In this document: in pieces, positions 35,734 to 45,517 of the stretch
Numbering within the stretch: the first letter of the stretch is position 1
Layout of the letters: the number at the start of each line of letters is the position of its first letter
DNA from: Clostridiales bacterium
Lineage (GTDB): Bacteria; Bacillota; Clostridia; Oscillospirales; Oscillospiraceae
DNA: 64,000 bases
Assembly: GCA_029008095.1 (NCBI GenBank)
Contig: JAQXJB010000029.1
Span: 34,255-98,254 of the forward strand
Direction of reading: 5' to 3'
Notes under the pieces: generated by a model
Databases searched by the model: none
The model's input: the letters and a program-made list of their open reading frames with translations, nothing else
What the model was told of the DNA's origin: nothing
Translations under genes and position numbers: made by a program

Positions 35734-35892
35734 AGTAAATTTCCTTTCTCCGCGCTTCAAGATTCAGCTCCCGCTGCGCGGTAGAATCATCGGGAGCCGT
35801 TGATCAGTTAAGCTCCTTGCGCTTTACCTTTCGGCTTATACTATGCCGGTACAGCAAAAGGTGTTACAGCCATCTGAGAGAAGAGGTGTGTG

Positions 35893-37389
35893 ATGGCGGA
35901 AAACAAAAACAATAAAAAAGGCAGCGCTATTTTTGAACGCTTTCTGAGCATGATTGATAATGTTCAGGAAGATAACTATGAAAACAACGTTACATCTGAA
36001 GCAGGAAGCGAGGACACACCGCTGTCTGAGGACGTGAAGGAATTTTTTGGCAGCGAAGTGTCCGAAGAACCGGAAGTCACGGAAGAAACGCGAAAAATAA
36101 GCAGCGAAGAATTATCAAGTCTGCTGGACATATGCGGGCTGGATATCCAGCCTGACGAGAGCGAGAACACAATGGTGTTCAAAACCTCTGACGAAGAGTC
36201 TGACGGCGGGAACGATGAACATAACGATGAAGTGGAAGAAACCCATGTTTTCACCAAGCTCGGCAATGAGGCTGAAGAGAATTCCGATGCGGAAGACGAC
36301 GAGGAAGAGTATGAGGCCAGGGATTTCCGACCCATTCGGAGAAGCAGACGTTATCGCACGGGCTGTATGGGCGGAATCCTTTATTTCCTCATGGTTGTTT
36401 GCATAAGCGCCGCTTTGGCAGCCTTCGGCTGGCTGGCCGCCAACGATGTTCTATCACTGAATAAGGAACTGGTGACCGCAGAGATAACCGTCAAGGAAGG
36501 ATTTACAATTGAAGAGGTGGCCCATGACCTTAAAGAAGCGGGTATAATCGAATATCCCTTCCTTTTTAAGATGTTTTCAAAGTTGTCGACTGCCGAAGAG
36601 AAGATCACTCCCGGCACTTATACTCTCAGCTCCAATCTGGACTATAGAGCCATTGTAACCAATCTTCGGGAGACCTCCGGCCCGCTTAAGACTGTCACGG
36701 TTACCATCCCGGAAGGCAAGACCATGATGCAGACCTTTGAAATACTCGAGGAAAACGGAGTATGCAAAGTGGATGAGCTTCTGGAATGCTCCATGAATTA
36801 TGAGTTTGATTATGATTTCCTCAACCCGGACAAACTGGGTACGGAAAAGCGTTTGGAGGGCTTCTTGTTCCCGGATACCTATGAGTTCTATGTGAACTCC
36901 GACCCGGAGGACGCCATCGAGAAGTTTCTGGATAACTTTAAGTATCGCGTCAAGGATCATATGTACCTCAAGGCTGAAGAAATGGGATATACCTTCGACG
37001 AGATCATGACCATTGCATCCATGATAGAAATGGAGGCAGCCTCCGACAGTGAGCGCACGACCATTGCCTCCGTTATCTATAACCGGCTCAAGAGCTCCGA
37101 TTTCCGATGTCTGCAGATAGACGCCACCGTTCAGTACGCCCTCGGTGAGCATAAGGAATCGCTTAGCTATGATGATCTTCAGGTGGACAGCCCCTATAAC
37201 ACTTATATATATGAAGGCCTGCCTCCCGGACCGATAGCAAATCCCGGCATCACATCTATCGGCGCTGCGCTTAATCCCGAAAACACCAATTATTATTACT
37301 ACGCGCTCAGTACCGATGGAACGCATAAATTCTTCACATACTATTCGTCCTTCCAGGAGTTTGTAAACAGTTCCAATTACGGAGGATAA
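35893..37389 (+). CDS. mltG: Endolytic murein transglycosylase MltG
   Basis: The 498-residue protein cuts nascent glycan strands and sets their length. An unusual acidic cytoplasmic N-terminus of about 150 residues precedes one transmembrane helix (about 157-180). A LysM-like part follows (EGFTIEEVAHDLKEAGII), then the YceG domain with the catalytic Glu in SMIEMEA, plus NRLKSSDF, LQIDATVQYALG and YEGLPPGPIANPG. The ATG at 35893 has AGAGG 6 bases upstream; the track used the preceding GTG. It is adjacent to alaS, as in Bacillus. Confidence 0.92.
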   Translation: MAENKNNKKGSAIFERFLSMIDNVQEDNYENNVTSEAGSEDTPLSEDVKEFFGSEVSEEPEVTEETRKISSEELSSLLDICGLDIQPDESENTMVFKTSDEESDGGNDEHNDEVEETHVFTKLGNEAEENSDAEDDEEEYEARDFRPIRRSRRYRTGCMGGILYFLMVVCISAALAAFGWLAANDVLSLNKELVTAEITVKEGFTIEEVAHDLKEAGIIEYPFLFKMFSKLSTAEEKITPGTYTLSSNLDYRAIVTNLRETSGPLKTVTVTIPEGKTMMQTFEILEENGVCKVDELLECSMNYEFDYDFLNPDKLGTEKRLEGFLFPDTYEFYVNSDPEDAIEKFLDNFKYRVKDHMYLKAEEMGYTFDEIMTIASMIEMEAASDSERTTIASVIYNRLKSSDFRCLQIDATVQYALGEHKESLSYDDLQVDSPYNTYIYEGLPPGPIANPGITSIGAALNPENTNYYYYALSTDGTHKFFTYYSSFQEFVNSSNYGG

Positions 37390-37424
37390 AAGAAAATTAA
37401 TGTTTATTGGAGGAAAACCCGGCA

Positions 37425-40073
37425 ATGGAAAAGCTTGGACTTAACGAAATTAGAGAAAAATTTCTTTCATTTTTTGAGAGCAAGGGCCATCTGCGTCTGC
37501 CCAGCTTCTCTCTCATTCCTCAAAATGACGCATCTCTGCTCCTCATCAACTCCGGTATGGCGCCTATGAAGCCCTACTTCACCGGCGAGGTGGAGCCCCC
37601 GAGGCGCAGAGTCTGCACCTGCCAGAAGTGCATCCGTACCGGCGACATCGAGAACATCGGTAAAACTGCACGTCACGGCACTTATTTCGAGATGCTCGGC
37701 AACTTTTCTTTCGGTGACTACTTTAAGCATGAGTCTCTTGCCTGGAGCTGGGAATTCCTCACCTCTCCCGAGTGGATGGGTCTTGACCCAACCCGTCTTT
37801 ATCCCTCCGTATATGTTGATGACGACGAGGCATATGATATCTGGGTAAAGGAAATCGGAGTGCCCGAGGATCATATGGTTCGATTCGGCAAAGAGGATAA
37901 CTTCTGGGAGCACGGCACCGGTCCCTGCGGTCCCTGCTCCGAGATCTACTATGACCGCGGCGAGAAGTATGGCTGCGGTAAGCCCGACTGCAAGGTCGGC
38001 TGCGACTGTGACCGCTATATGGAGGTATGGAACAACGTTTTCTCTCAGTTCAATAATGACGGAGAAGGCAACTACACAGAACTCGTTCAGAAGAACATAG
38101 ACACTGGTATGGGTCTGGAGCGTCTGGCTGTTGTTATGCAGGATGTCAACTCCCTTTTCGATGTTGACACCGTTATGAACATCACCAACAAGGTATCTGA
38201 GATAACCGGCGCAAAGTATGGCCAGAGCCATAAGAACGATGTTTCTCTCCGTGTTATCACTGACCATATCCGCTCCGCAACCTTTATGATATCTGACGGT
38301 GTTCTGCCTTCCAACGAGGGTCGCGGCTATGTCCTGAGAAGACTTCTGCGCCGCGCTGCGCGTCACGGCAAGCTCCTTGGCGTGAATGAACCCTTCCTCT
38401 ATAAGGTCTGCGACACCGTTATCCACGAGAATGAGGGAGCTTATCCTGACCTCAGCGAGAAGCGGGATTACATTACCCGCGTTATTCGCGTAGAGGAAGA
38501 GAATTTCAGCAAGACGATCGATGCCGGTATGCGCATCTATAACGAGATACTTGAAGAGCACAAGGCCAAGGGCGAGAAGGTGTTTTCCGGCGCTGACGCC
38601 TTTAAGCTCTATGATACTTACGGATTCCCCATCGACCTGACTATTGAGATGGTGGAGGAAGAGGGCATGGCCGTAGACCAGGAAGCTTTCAATGAGCTTA
38701 TGCAGGAGCAGCGCCAGCGTGCCCGCAAGGCTCGCGAGGCTCTTGGTGACCTTGGCTGGGCAGGCATTGAGTTCGGCAAGGATATGCCCGAGACAGAGTT
38801 CGTTGGCTATACCAGCACCCGCATTGATGACGCAAAGGTGCTGGCAATCGTTGCGGAGGGTGAACTGCGCGACAGTATCGTTTCCGGCGTTGAAGCCATA
38901 CTTGTCCTGGACAAGACCCCCTTCTATGCTGAGATGGGCGGACAGGTCGCTGACCACGGCGTGATTGGCGGCGGCATCAGGTTCGAGGTCAATGACGTCC
39001 AGAAGAACAAAGGCGGCAAGTATATGCACTACGGCAAGCTCCTTGAGGGCGAGGTCAATGTAGGCGATACCGTTTCCTGCGCCATCGACATGGAGCGCCG
39101 CAAGGCCATCATGCGTGCCCACTCCGCCACCCATCTGCTGGATAAGGTACTGCGCACCGTTCTTGGCGACCATGTCCATCAGGCCGGCTCGCTCGTCGAG
39201 CCCGATCGCCTGCGCTTCGATTTCACTCACTTTGCCGCAATGACTGCCGAAGAGCTGGCAAAGGTAAACGCTATGGTCAATGAGGCCGTCCTTGAGGGCT
39301 ATGATATCGTTACTGATGAGATGCCCATTGAGCAGGCTAAGAAGAGGGGAGCCATTGCCCTCTTCGGCGAGAAGTACGGAGATGTTGTCCGCGTGGTCGA
39401 TATGGGCAGCGGATATTCCGTCGAGTTCTGCGGCGGTACGCATCTTGACAACACTGCCAAGGTAGGCGTGTTCCATATCAGCAGTGAGTTCTCCGTTGCC
39501 TCCGGCGTCCGCCGTATCGAGGCCACCACCGGCAAGGTATCTCTGGATATTATGAACCGCAATCAGGAGATGCTCTTCGAGGCCGCTGCCGCTCTGAAGG
39601 CCAAGCCCGGCGAGCTGCGTGAGAAGGCCGAGGCTACTGTGAACGAGGTGAAGAAACTTCATCAGGCAATAGAAAAGTACAAAGCGCGCGAGGCCGCCGG
39701 CGAGACCGAGCGTATGCTCTTCAGCACCCATGATGTTGGCGGGCTGAAGGTGCTCACCACCACAGTTGCGCCCGGAACAGATGCTAACCGTCTGCGCCAG
39801 ATGGGTGACATACTCCGTGATAAGGCGGCAAACATCGTGGCAGTTATCGCGACGGTGAATGACAATAAGATAAACTTCCTCGCTGTCTGCGGCAAGGAAG
39901 CCATCAAGAAGGGCATAAAGGCCGGCGATATCATAAAGGGTATTGTTCCCATCTGCGGCGGTAAGGGCGGCGGAAAGCCCGACAGCGCTATGGGCGGCGG
40001 CAGCGACATTATTAAGCTTGACGATGCTTTGGCAGCAGTTGACAACTTGGTCGCAGAAAAGCTGGGTCTTTGA
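37425..40073 (+). CDS. alaS: Alanyl-tRNA synthetase
   Basis: This 882-residue enzyme charges tRNA-Ala. It shows the class II start GLNEIREKFLSFFESKGH, motif 2 (RTGDIENIGKTARHGTYFEMLGNFSFGDYF), a Cys-rich insertion (CGKPDCKVGCDC), the editing domain HSATHLLDK and CGGTHLDN, and a C-terminal DHHA1 domain ending in GGKGGGKPDSAMGGG. The ATG at 37425 is chosen because GGAGG lies 11 bases upstream. The 912-aa antisense ORF is a shadow. Confidence 0.97.
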   Translation: MEKLGLNEIREKFLSFFESKGHLRLPSFSLIPQNDASLLLINSGMAPMKPYFTGEVEPPRRRVCTCQKCIRTGDIENIGKTARHGTYFEMLGNFSFGDYFKHESLAWSWEFLTSPEWMGLDPTRLYPSVYVDDDEAYDIWVKEIGVPEDHMVRFGKEDNFWEHGTGPCGPCSEIYYDRGEKYGCGKPDCKVGCDCDRYMEVWNNVFSQFNNDGEGNYTELVQKNIDTGMGLERLAVVMQDVNSLFDVDTVMNITNKVSEITGAKYGQSHKNDVSLRVITDHIRSATFMISDGVLPSNEGRGYVLRRLLRRAARHGKLLGVNEPFLYKVCDTVIHENEGAYPDLSEKRDYITRVIRVEEENFSKTIDAGMRIYNEILEEHKAKGEKVFSGADAFKLYDTYGFPIDLTIEMVEEEGMAVDQEAFNELMQEQRQRARKAREALGDLGWAGIEFGKDMPETEFVGYTSTRIDDAKVLAIVAEGELRDSIVSGVEAILVLDKTPFYAEMGGQVADHGVIGGGIRFEVNDVQKNKGGKYMHYGKLLEGEVNVGDTVSCAIDMERRKAIMRAHSATHLLDKVLRTVLGDHVHQAGSLVEPDRLRFDFTHFAAMTAEELAKVNAMVNEAVLEGYDIVTDEMPIEQAKKRGAIALFGEKYGDVVRVVDMGSGYSVEFCGGTHLDNTAKVGVFHISSEFSVASGVRRIEATTGKVSLDIMNRNQEMLFEAAAALKAKPGELREKAEATVNEVKKLHQAIEKYKAREAAGETERMLFSTHDVGGLKVLTTTVAPGTDANRLRQMGDILRDKAANIVAVIATVNDNKINFLAVCGKEAIKKGIKAGDIIKGIVPICGGKGGGKPDSAMGGGSDIIKLDDALAAVDNLVAEKLGL

Positions 40074-40084
40074 TAAGAAGATAA

Positions 40085-40227
40085 TAGTGTGGAAAATCAC
40101 ACTATATAAAAGCCCATCTGCTCGCCTTTTTGCGGCAACAGCAGATGATGGCAATAATCCCCCATTTTGCCGGGGGAGGATTTCATTTCTATTTGTGCCG
40201 CTCATAGCGGCGGAATGGGGGATTCAT
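40085..40227 (+). repeat. Repeated structured leader element, copy D (before the HIT gene)
   Basis: TAGTGTGG/TCACACTA hairpin; GCC-CATCTGC-TCG...GGCAACA-GCAGATG-AT-GGC; AATCCCCCATT perfectly complementary to AATGGGGGATT, which holds the SD. An inner CCGGGGGAGG can compete for the C-run, and the hairpin GCCGC-TCAT-AGCGGC lies just before the SD. It ends at the base before the ATG. Confidence 0.88.
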
Positions 40228-40587
40228 ATGTCCGATGTTCTTAAATATGATCCAAACTGTTTGTTTTGCAAGATAATCAAGGGCGATATACCTTCAAATA
40301 AAATATTTGAGGATAATCTGTGCTATGCCTTTTATGACATAGACCCGCAGGCGCCTACTCATTTTCTTGTGATTCCCAAGGTGCACATCGCCTCCGCGGC
40401 TGAGGTGACCAAGGGAAACAGTGCCATTGTAGGCCATATTTTTGAGGTTATCTCCAAGCTGACTAAGGAGCTGGGGATCGAAAGCTTCCGCGTTGTTTCC
40501 AACTGCGGCGAGCAGGCCGGCCAGACCGTGTTCCATCTGCATTTCCACGTCCTCGCGGGGCGTGACATGACTTGGCCTCCCGGCTGA
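40228..40587 (+). CDS. hinT: HIT family nucleotide hydrolase (HinT-like)
   Basis: The 119-residue protein starts at the ATG following copy D. It has the CLFCKIIKGDIPSNKIFED N-terminal pattern (a CxxC zinc pair), DIDPQAPTHFLVIPKVHI and the histidine triad HLHFHVLAG. HinT enzymes hydrolyse purine nucleoside phosphoramidates and aminoacyl-adenylates. The large ORF start at 39943 is spurious; it only extends through alaS and the repeat. Confidence 0.92.
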   Translation: MSDVLKYDPNCLFCKIIKGDIPSNKIFEDNLCYAFYDIDPQAPTHFLVIPKVHIASAAEVTKGNSAIVGHIFEVISKLTKELGIESFRVVSNCGEQAGQTVFHLHFHVLAGRDMTWPPG

Positions 40588-40616
40588 TATAATGATTAAT
40601 TAGGAGGATTGCCGCC

Positions 40617-42905
40617 ATGAGAAAGCTTGCATTATTCGTGCTTGGCTTTTCGGCGGCAATCTTCTTATCTCAGTATTTTCTGGGCAGGACCGCCGGTTTG
40701 GTACTCGCCGGAGCGGCGGCTCTTGTTGCGCTGGCGCTGCTTATTGTAAAGAAAAAGCCCGCCGCTATGCTTCGTATTGCGGCCTTCGGCCTTGCAGTGG
40801 GCGCTCTTTGGAACTTCGCTTATCATCTTCTGTTTTTCGACCACGCCGTGGCTCTAAATGGATATAAGGGCGGCGTGACCGCCGTTGTAGCGGACTATCC
40901 GCAGAAAACGGACTACGGTGTAAAGACGGAGATAAAAATACAATTTAAAACCAGACCCTGGGTCAACGCAACGCTATATCTATTCGGCAGCAGCCCGGAG
41001 CTTTCACCGGGGAATATCATCCACTTTGAGGGTGAACTGGTGCTGGCCTCGGAAAAAGTGAAAAACGACTATTTTGCCTCCAGGGGTGTTCCGCTCTTTG
41101 CTTATGCGGACTCTGAGATAGAGCTTGGCGGGGAAGCGGAGCACAGCGGTCTGCGCTTCTTTCATAAGCGCGCTGCTAAGGCGGTAAAGGACAAGATAGC
41201 CGAGATATTCCCGGATTTTTCCAGACCCTTTATGACGGCCATACTTACAGGAGACAGGGCTCTTTTGAATAGGGAAACTTACCTTTTTTCCGTGCTTGCC
41301 ACGACCGGCGCAGCCCATGTGGTAGCCGTTTCAGGTATGCATGTGGCCTTTCTCGTGAACCTGCTCAGAATGCTTTTCGGCAAAAACAGGGCTGCAAATT
41401 TGCTGTGTATACCCGTTATTCTTTTGTTCATGGCAATGACTGGCTTTGCCGCTTCGGTGGTCAGAGCAGGTATCATGCAGATAACAATGCTGCTTGGTGC
41501 GGTGCTGCGGCGGGACTACGACGATATCACGTCCCTCTCTCTTGCACTTCTCATCCTTCTGATGCTGAACCCGGTTTCCATAAAGAACGGCGGCCTTCAG
41601 CTTTCCTTTGCCGCCACTCTGGGTATAATACTCTTCGGAAATAAAATATACAGCCGAGTGAGCGCGCCTTTTGAAAAGGGCAGACGCCTGCACAGGCTGT
41701 ATCGAAACCCGATAAGCAGAAAAGCGGTAAGCTTTGTATGCGCCGTCATAGCGTCATCATTCGGAGCGCTGGCGCTCACCATACCGTTTTCAGCCGTCAT
41801 GTTCGGGTATGTATCCGTGGTTGCCCCAATAGTAAATATCCTGATTTTATGGGCGGTCACGCTGGCCTTTTCCGTGGGGCTTATCTGCGTGCTTGTGGGA
41901 TTTATCTTCGCTCCGGCCGGGGCGATTCTGGCATGGGTGCCATCCGCGCTCACTCTCTATATCAGCGGCGTAACAACCCTGATAGCGAAGCTTCCCTTCG
42001 CCTCCGTTTATACGGACAGCATTTATATCCGGGCATGGCTGGTATTCATGTATGCGGAGCTCGCCTTTCTAAGCGCAGTCAAGGTGCGGGGAAAATTCAC
42101 GGCCTTTCTTGTCTCGAACCTCGCGGTTCTGGCCTGCAGCATATGCTTTGCCTATGTCGAGGCGGGCAGCGGCAGCCTTACAGCCTCTGTGCTGGATGTG
42201 GGGCAGGGGCAGAGCGTGGTTCTCTCATCGGAGGGGAAAACAGCAATAGTGGATTGCGGCGGAAGTCTGAACGCAAACGCGGGGGATATCGCGGCGGAAC
42301 AGCTTGCCTCGATGGGTGAAACGCAGCTCGACGCACTGATACTTACGCATTTTCACTCGGACCACGCAAACGGAGCGTTGGAGCTGATGCGCCGCGTAAA
42401 GATCGACAAGCTGATAGTTCCTCAGCCTGAGGGGGACGATGAATACGGACAATATGTGCTGGAATACGCGGCCTCTAAGGGGACGGAGATAATCACGGTT
42501 ACATATACGGACTATATAATGGATTTGGGACTCGCGGAGCTTACCGTGATCCCTCCGCTGGGCGCGGCAAATGACAACGAAAGGGGCCTTTCCGTGATTT
42601 GTACCTCTGGCCGCTTCGATATTCTGATTACCGGAGATATGAGCAGCGACACAGAGTACAGGTTCATTGAATATGCGGATATCCCTAAAATCGAGCTTCT
42701 CGTTGCCGGGCATCATGGTTCCAGATACTCTACCTCCGAGGCGCTGCTGGAGATAGCGGAGCCAGATATTGTTGCGATATCCGTGGGCACAAACCCCTAT
42801 GGACACCCCGCGGATGAACTACTGAGTCGTGTCCAGGAGAGCGGCGCGGAGGTATACAGAACAGACAAAAACGGCATGATCACCGTAAAGCTTGGAAAGC
42901 AGTAA
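40617..42905 (+). CDS. comEC: DNA uptake channel protein ComEC/Rec2
   Basis: This 762-residue membrane protein forms the channel for single-stranded DNA uptake. An N-terminal DUF4131 region with two or three helices is followed by the Competence domain (GDRALLNRETYLFSVLATTGAAHVVAVSGMHVAFLVN) with multiple helices. A C-terminal metallo-beta-lactamase domain (ASVLDVGQGQSVVLSS, LTHFHSDHANGAL, HHGSRYSTSEALL) completes it. The usual partner gene comEA is not in the window. It is followed 18 bases later by holA, a common pairing. SD AGGAGG. Confidence 0.93.
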   Translation: MRKLALFVLGFSAAIFLSQYFLGRTAGLVLAGAAALVALALLIVKKKPAAMLRIAAFGLAVGALWNFAYHLLFFDHAVALNGYKGGVTAVVADYPQKTDYGVKTEIKIQFKTRPWVNATLYLFGSSPELSPGNIIHFEGELVLASEKVKNDYFASRGVPLFAYADSEIELGGEAEHSGLRFFHKRAAKAVKDKIAEIFPDFSRPFMTAILTGDRALLNRETYLFSVLATTGAAHVVAVSGMHVAFLVNLLRMLFGKNRAANLLCIPVILLFMAMTGFAASVVRAGIMQITMLLGAVLRRDYDDITSLSLALLILLMLNPVSIKNGGLQLSFAATLGIILFGNKIYSRVSAPFEKGRRLHRLYRNPISRKAVSFVCAVIASSFGALALTIPFSAVMFGYVSVVAPIVNILILWAVTLAFSVGLICVLVGFIFAPAGAILAWVPSALTLYISGVTTLIAKLPFASVYTDSIYIRAWLVFMYAELAFLSAVKVRGKFTAFLVSNLAVLACSICFAYVEAGSGSLTASVLDVGQGQSVVLSSEGKTAIVDCGGSLNANAGDIAAEQLASMGETQLDALILTHFHSDHANGALELMRRVKIDKLIVPQPEGDDEYGQYVLEYAASKGTEIITVTYTDYIMDLGLAELTVIPPLGAANDNERGLSVICTSGRFDILITGDMSSDTEYRFIEYADIPKIELLVAGHHGSRYSTSEALLEIAEPDIVAISVGTNPYGHPADELLSRVQESGAEVYRTDKNGMITVKLGKQ

Positions 42906-42923
42906 AAAATAAAGGAGTTACAG

Positions 42924-43973
42924 ATGGCTGATTACAGAAAAAAAACTTCGGCATATTTGGATTATTCCGATTTCAGAAAAATAAAAACGCCGGAGGAGGC
43001 GAGCGGCTGCTTCATTCTCTTCGGCGATGAGAATTATATAAAGGAGAGCTGTCTTTCTCAGCTTAAGAACCTTGCGCTTAACGGCGGTGACGAGACCTTT
43101 AATTACCGCCGTCTTAACGGCCCCAATATAGACCTGGATGAACTGCTGGAGGCCGTGGAGGCCTTCCCGTCCTTTGCAGAGCGCACATTTGTGGAGGTGC
43201 GGGATTTCGATATATATAAGTGCAAGGAGGAAGCAGCGGAGAAGCTGATGGCTATTCTGACCGATGTGCCGGAGTATTGCTGCTTGGTGTTCATATACGC
43301 CACGATCCCATTTTCCGAGGATAAGCGCAGAAAAAAGCTTCACGAGGCCGTAAAAAAGTCCGCGAAGCTCTTCGAGATAAATATGCAGGAGCAGAATATG
43401 CTCATCAAGTGGATACAGCGCCGCTTTGCCGCCGCTAACCAGACCATAAGCACCGATAACTGCGAGTATCTCATTCTGCTCTGCGGCGGCCTGATGACAG
43501 GGCTTATCTCCGAGATTGAGAAGATATCCGCCTACGCCAAACAGAAGGAGATATCCAGAAGTGATATCGACGCGGTAGCCGTGCCAGTGGCGGAGGCGCA
43601 GGTTTTTAAGCTGTCGAACGCCATCGCTGAGAATAATTTCGATGAAGCCGCCCGGCTTATGGGAACGCTCCTTCAGATGAACGAGCATCCGGTAATGATA
43701 CTCGGCCTTATCGGCAGTCAGTGCCGTAAGCTTTATATTGCCCGTCTCATGCGGGATAAGGGCGGCAGTGTAACCCAGCTTATGAAAACTCTGGACTTCC
43801 GCAGCGAGTACCCGGCAAAGCTGCTAATGAATAACGCCTCAAAGTTTTCTCTTAGCTGGTGTGAGAAAGCTGTGCTTGCCTGCGCGGAGACTGATTATCA
43901 GATGAAAAATTCGCCCATAGACGAGGAAGAACTGCTGAGATCGCTCTTCCTGCGCCTTGCCGGAGAACGCTGA
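42924..43973 (+). CDS. holA: DNA polymerase III subunit delta
   Basis: The 349-residue clamp-loader subunit opens the sliding clamp. It matches HolA in overall pattern: FGDENYIKESCLSQL, SFAERTFVEVRD, EKISAYA, and a C-terminal domain with MGTLLQMNEHPVMILGLIGSQ and FRSEYPAKLLMNNASKF. SD AAAGGAG. It stands between comEC and rnmV, consistent with many Clostridia. Confidence 0.88.
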   Translation: MADYRKKTSAYLDYSDFRKIKTPEEASGCFILFGDENYIKESCLSQLKNLALNGGDETFNYRRLNGPNIDLDELLEAVEAFPSFAERTFVEVRDFDIYKCKEEAAEKLMAILTDVPEYCCLVFIYATIPFSEDKRRKKLHEAVKKSAKLFEINMQEQNMLIKWIQRRFAAANQTISTDNCEYLILLCGGLMTGLISEIEKISAYAKQKEISRSDIDAVAVPVAEAQVFKLSNAIAENNFDEAARLMGTLLQMNEHPVMILGLIGSQCRKLYIARLMRDKGGSVTQLMKTLDFRSEYPAKLLMNNASKFSLSWCEKAVLACAETDYQMKNSPIDEEELLRSLFLRLAGER

Positions 43974-43974
43974 T

Positions 43975-44601
43975 ATGGAAAAACTCAAAATCAGGGAAGC
44001 TATCGTTGTGGAAGGACGCTATGATAAAAATACCATCTCTCAGGTGGTGGACGCGCTCATTATCGAAACCTCCGGATTCGGCATATTTTCCGATAAGAAA
44101 AAGCTGAAGCTGCTCAAGGATATTGCCCATAAGCGCGGTATCATCATACTTACCGACAGCGATTCGGCGGGCTTCATGATACGCGGCCATATAAAGGGCG
44201 CTATCGATAACAGCAAGATAAAGCAGGCGTACATCCCGGATATCCTGGGAAAGGAGAAACGCAAACGCAGTGCCTCCCGGGAAGGTAAGATTGGCGTGGA
44301 GGGTATGCGTCCTGATGTTATTCGCGAGGCACTTATCCGCGCGGGAGCCACTATAGAAAACGCGGAGACTGAGCGGACGCAGGCCAGCGAGCCCATCACA
44401 AAAAACGATTTCTTCTGCTGGGGACTCAGCGGGGGAGCGGGCAGCGCTCAGAAGCGGACACAGCTTATCAAGAGCCTTGGTCTGCCCGAGCGCCTCTCGG
44501 CGGATGCTTTGATTGATATCCTGAATGCTCTTTATACAAAAGAGAAATTTGAAGAGTATTTATACACTCAGGTCTTCCACGATGGCGGAAGCAATAATTG
44601 A
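43975..44601 (+). CDS. rnmV: Ribonuclease M5
   Basis: This 208-residue TOPRIM nuclease matures 5S rRNA in Gram-positives. The catalytic Glu is in IVVEGRYDKNT and the metal-binding DxD in LTDSDSAGF, followed by the family-specific KQAYIPDILGKEKRK. The ATG at 43975 follows the holA stop after a single base (TGATATG), so translation is coupled. The C-terminal helical domain is present. Its 3' end overlaps a small minus-strand gene by 42 bases. Confidence 0.9.
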   Translation: MEKLKIREAIVVEGRYDKNTISQVVDALIIETSGFGIFSDKKKLKLLKDIAHKRGIIILTDSDSAGFMIRGHIKGAIDNSKIKQAYIPDILGKEKRKRSASREGKIGVEGMRPDVIREALIRAGATIENAETERTQASEPITKNDFFCWGLSGGAGSAQKRTQLIKSLGLPERLSADALIDILNALYTKEKFEEYLYTQVFHDGGSNN

Positions 44602-44811
44602 AACGAGCAGTATCGCAGCGGGAATCTCTATTAAGTCTGCCGCGAGATTTTTGGCGTACAGCCATCCTTCCGCATTGAAGATGACCAGGCATATCAGTGC
44701 CGCGCAGGCCATGACGCAGGAGAGTATAAGCGCACCACGAAAGATTATGTACGCCATGTCACACATACCCATCGCCCGAGCGTATATCCTTTTCAAAGAA
44801 GAAAACATCAT
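44560..44811 (-). CDS. Small two-helix membrane protein of unknown function
   Basis: The 83-residue protein has two hydrophobic segments (GALILSCVMACAALICLVIF and IPAAILLVSIIASAIV) and a basic N-terminus. I do not recognise the family. The SD GAGGTGAT and the start codon lie inside a perfect 24-bp palindrome. It overlaps the end of rnmV in antisense. The strong SD and membrane pattern support a real gene, but it could be spurious. Confidence 0.55.
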   Translation of the reverse strand: MMFSSLKRIYARAMGMCDMAYIIFRGALILSCVMACAALICLVIFNAEGWLYAKNLAADLIEIPAAILLVSIIASAIVEDLSV

Positions 44812-44830
44812 ATCACCTCGGTGATATGAT
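44807..44830. promoter_or_regulatory. 24-bp palindrome over the SD/start of the small membrane protein
   Basis: ATCATATCACC-TC-GGTGATATGAT has perfect 11-bp arms. It covers the minus-strand SD and start codon, so it could be an RNA hairpin blocking translation or a protein operator. Confidence 0.65.
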
Positions 44831-44966
44831 AGCGGTAGCTTACAGTAAACTCAAGGCACAGATTATGGCAGGATCATATCTTGGGCAGTTTCCTGATAAT
44901 ATTCTGTGAAAACCGCATCATGCGGCAGAAAAATTATGTTTTACTATTTATTTTCGTAAATCGTAA

Positions 44967-44975
44967 TGCTATAAT
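44967..44975 (+). promoter_or_regulatory. Extended -10 promoter of nrdR
   Basis: TGCTATAAT lies about 85 bases before nrdR in AT-rich DNA. The -35 region (TTTATT) is weak. The 228-base gap between the palindrome and nrdR holds nothing else that I recognise. Confidence 0.5.
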
Positions 44976-45058
44976 ATTGCATCAGAAAGAAAAGATATTT
45001 GCAAAACACAATATTCAGCCAGTCTGCATAAACTGCTTTATCAAGGAGGTTAGTCCTA

Positions 45059-45517
45059 ATGAAGTGTCCGTTCTGCAATTACAGTGAGAGCAAAGTTATA
45101 GATTCCAGACCAGCCGAGGAGGGTGCCACAATACGCCGCCGCCGCGAGTGCCTGGCATGTCAGAAAAGATTTACCACCTATGAGATAGTGGAGCGTTTGC
45201 CTTTGCTCGTTATCAAAAAGGACGGCAGCCGCCAGAGCTTCGATAAGATCAAACTCCTCAATGGTATGGTTCGCGCCTGCGAAAAGCGACCTGTGCATAT
45301 AGATGACATCGAAAAAATTGCCGATGACATCGAGCATGAGCTGCAGAGTTCTCTTGAGCGCGAGGTATCCAGCGATAAGATAGGAATCATGGTAATGGAC
45401 CGCCTGAAAAATCTTGATGAGGTATCATATGTCCGCTTTGCCTCTGTCTACCGCCAATTCAAGGATATCAATACCTTTCTCGAGGAGCTTAATAAGCTGC
45501 TGAAAGAGAAAATTTAA
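45059..45517 (+). CDS. nrdR: Transcriptional repressor NrdR
   Basis: The 152-residue regulator has an N-terminal zinc ribbon (CPFC and CLAC with IRRRREC) and an ATP-cone ([16 protein letters not shown]). It senses ATP/dATP and represses ribonucleotide reductase genes. Putative target boxes lie before nrdDG at 21.1 kb. The SD AAGGAGG is 8 bases from the ATG. The C-terminus overlaps the convergent DUF4363 gene by 4 bases. Confidence 0.96.
   Translation: MKCPFCNYSESKVIDSRPAEEGATIRRRRECLACQKRFTTYEIVERLPLLVIKKDGSRQSFDKIKLLNGMVRACEKRPVHIDDIEKIADDIEHELQSSLEREVSSDKIGIMVMDRLKNLDEVSYVRFASVYRQFKDINTFLEELNKLLKEKI

Noticed and set aside
37467-40205. 912-aa minus-strand ORF opposite alaS
   Set aside because: Shadow ORF caused by codon bias of alaS; it lacks an SD and domain matches.
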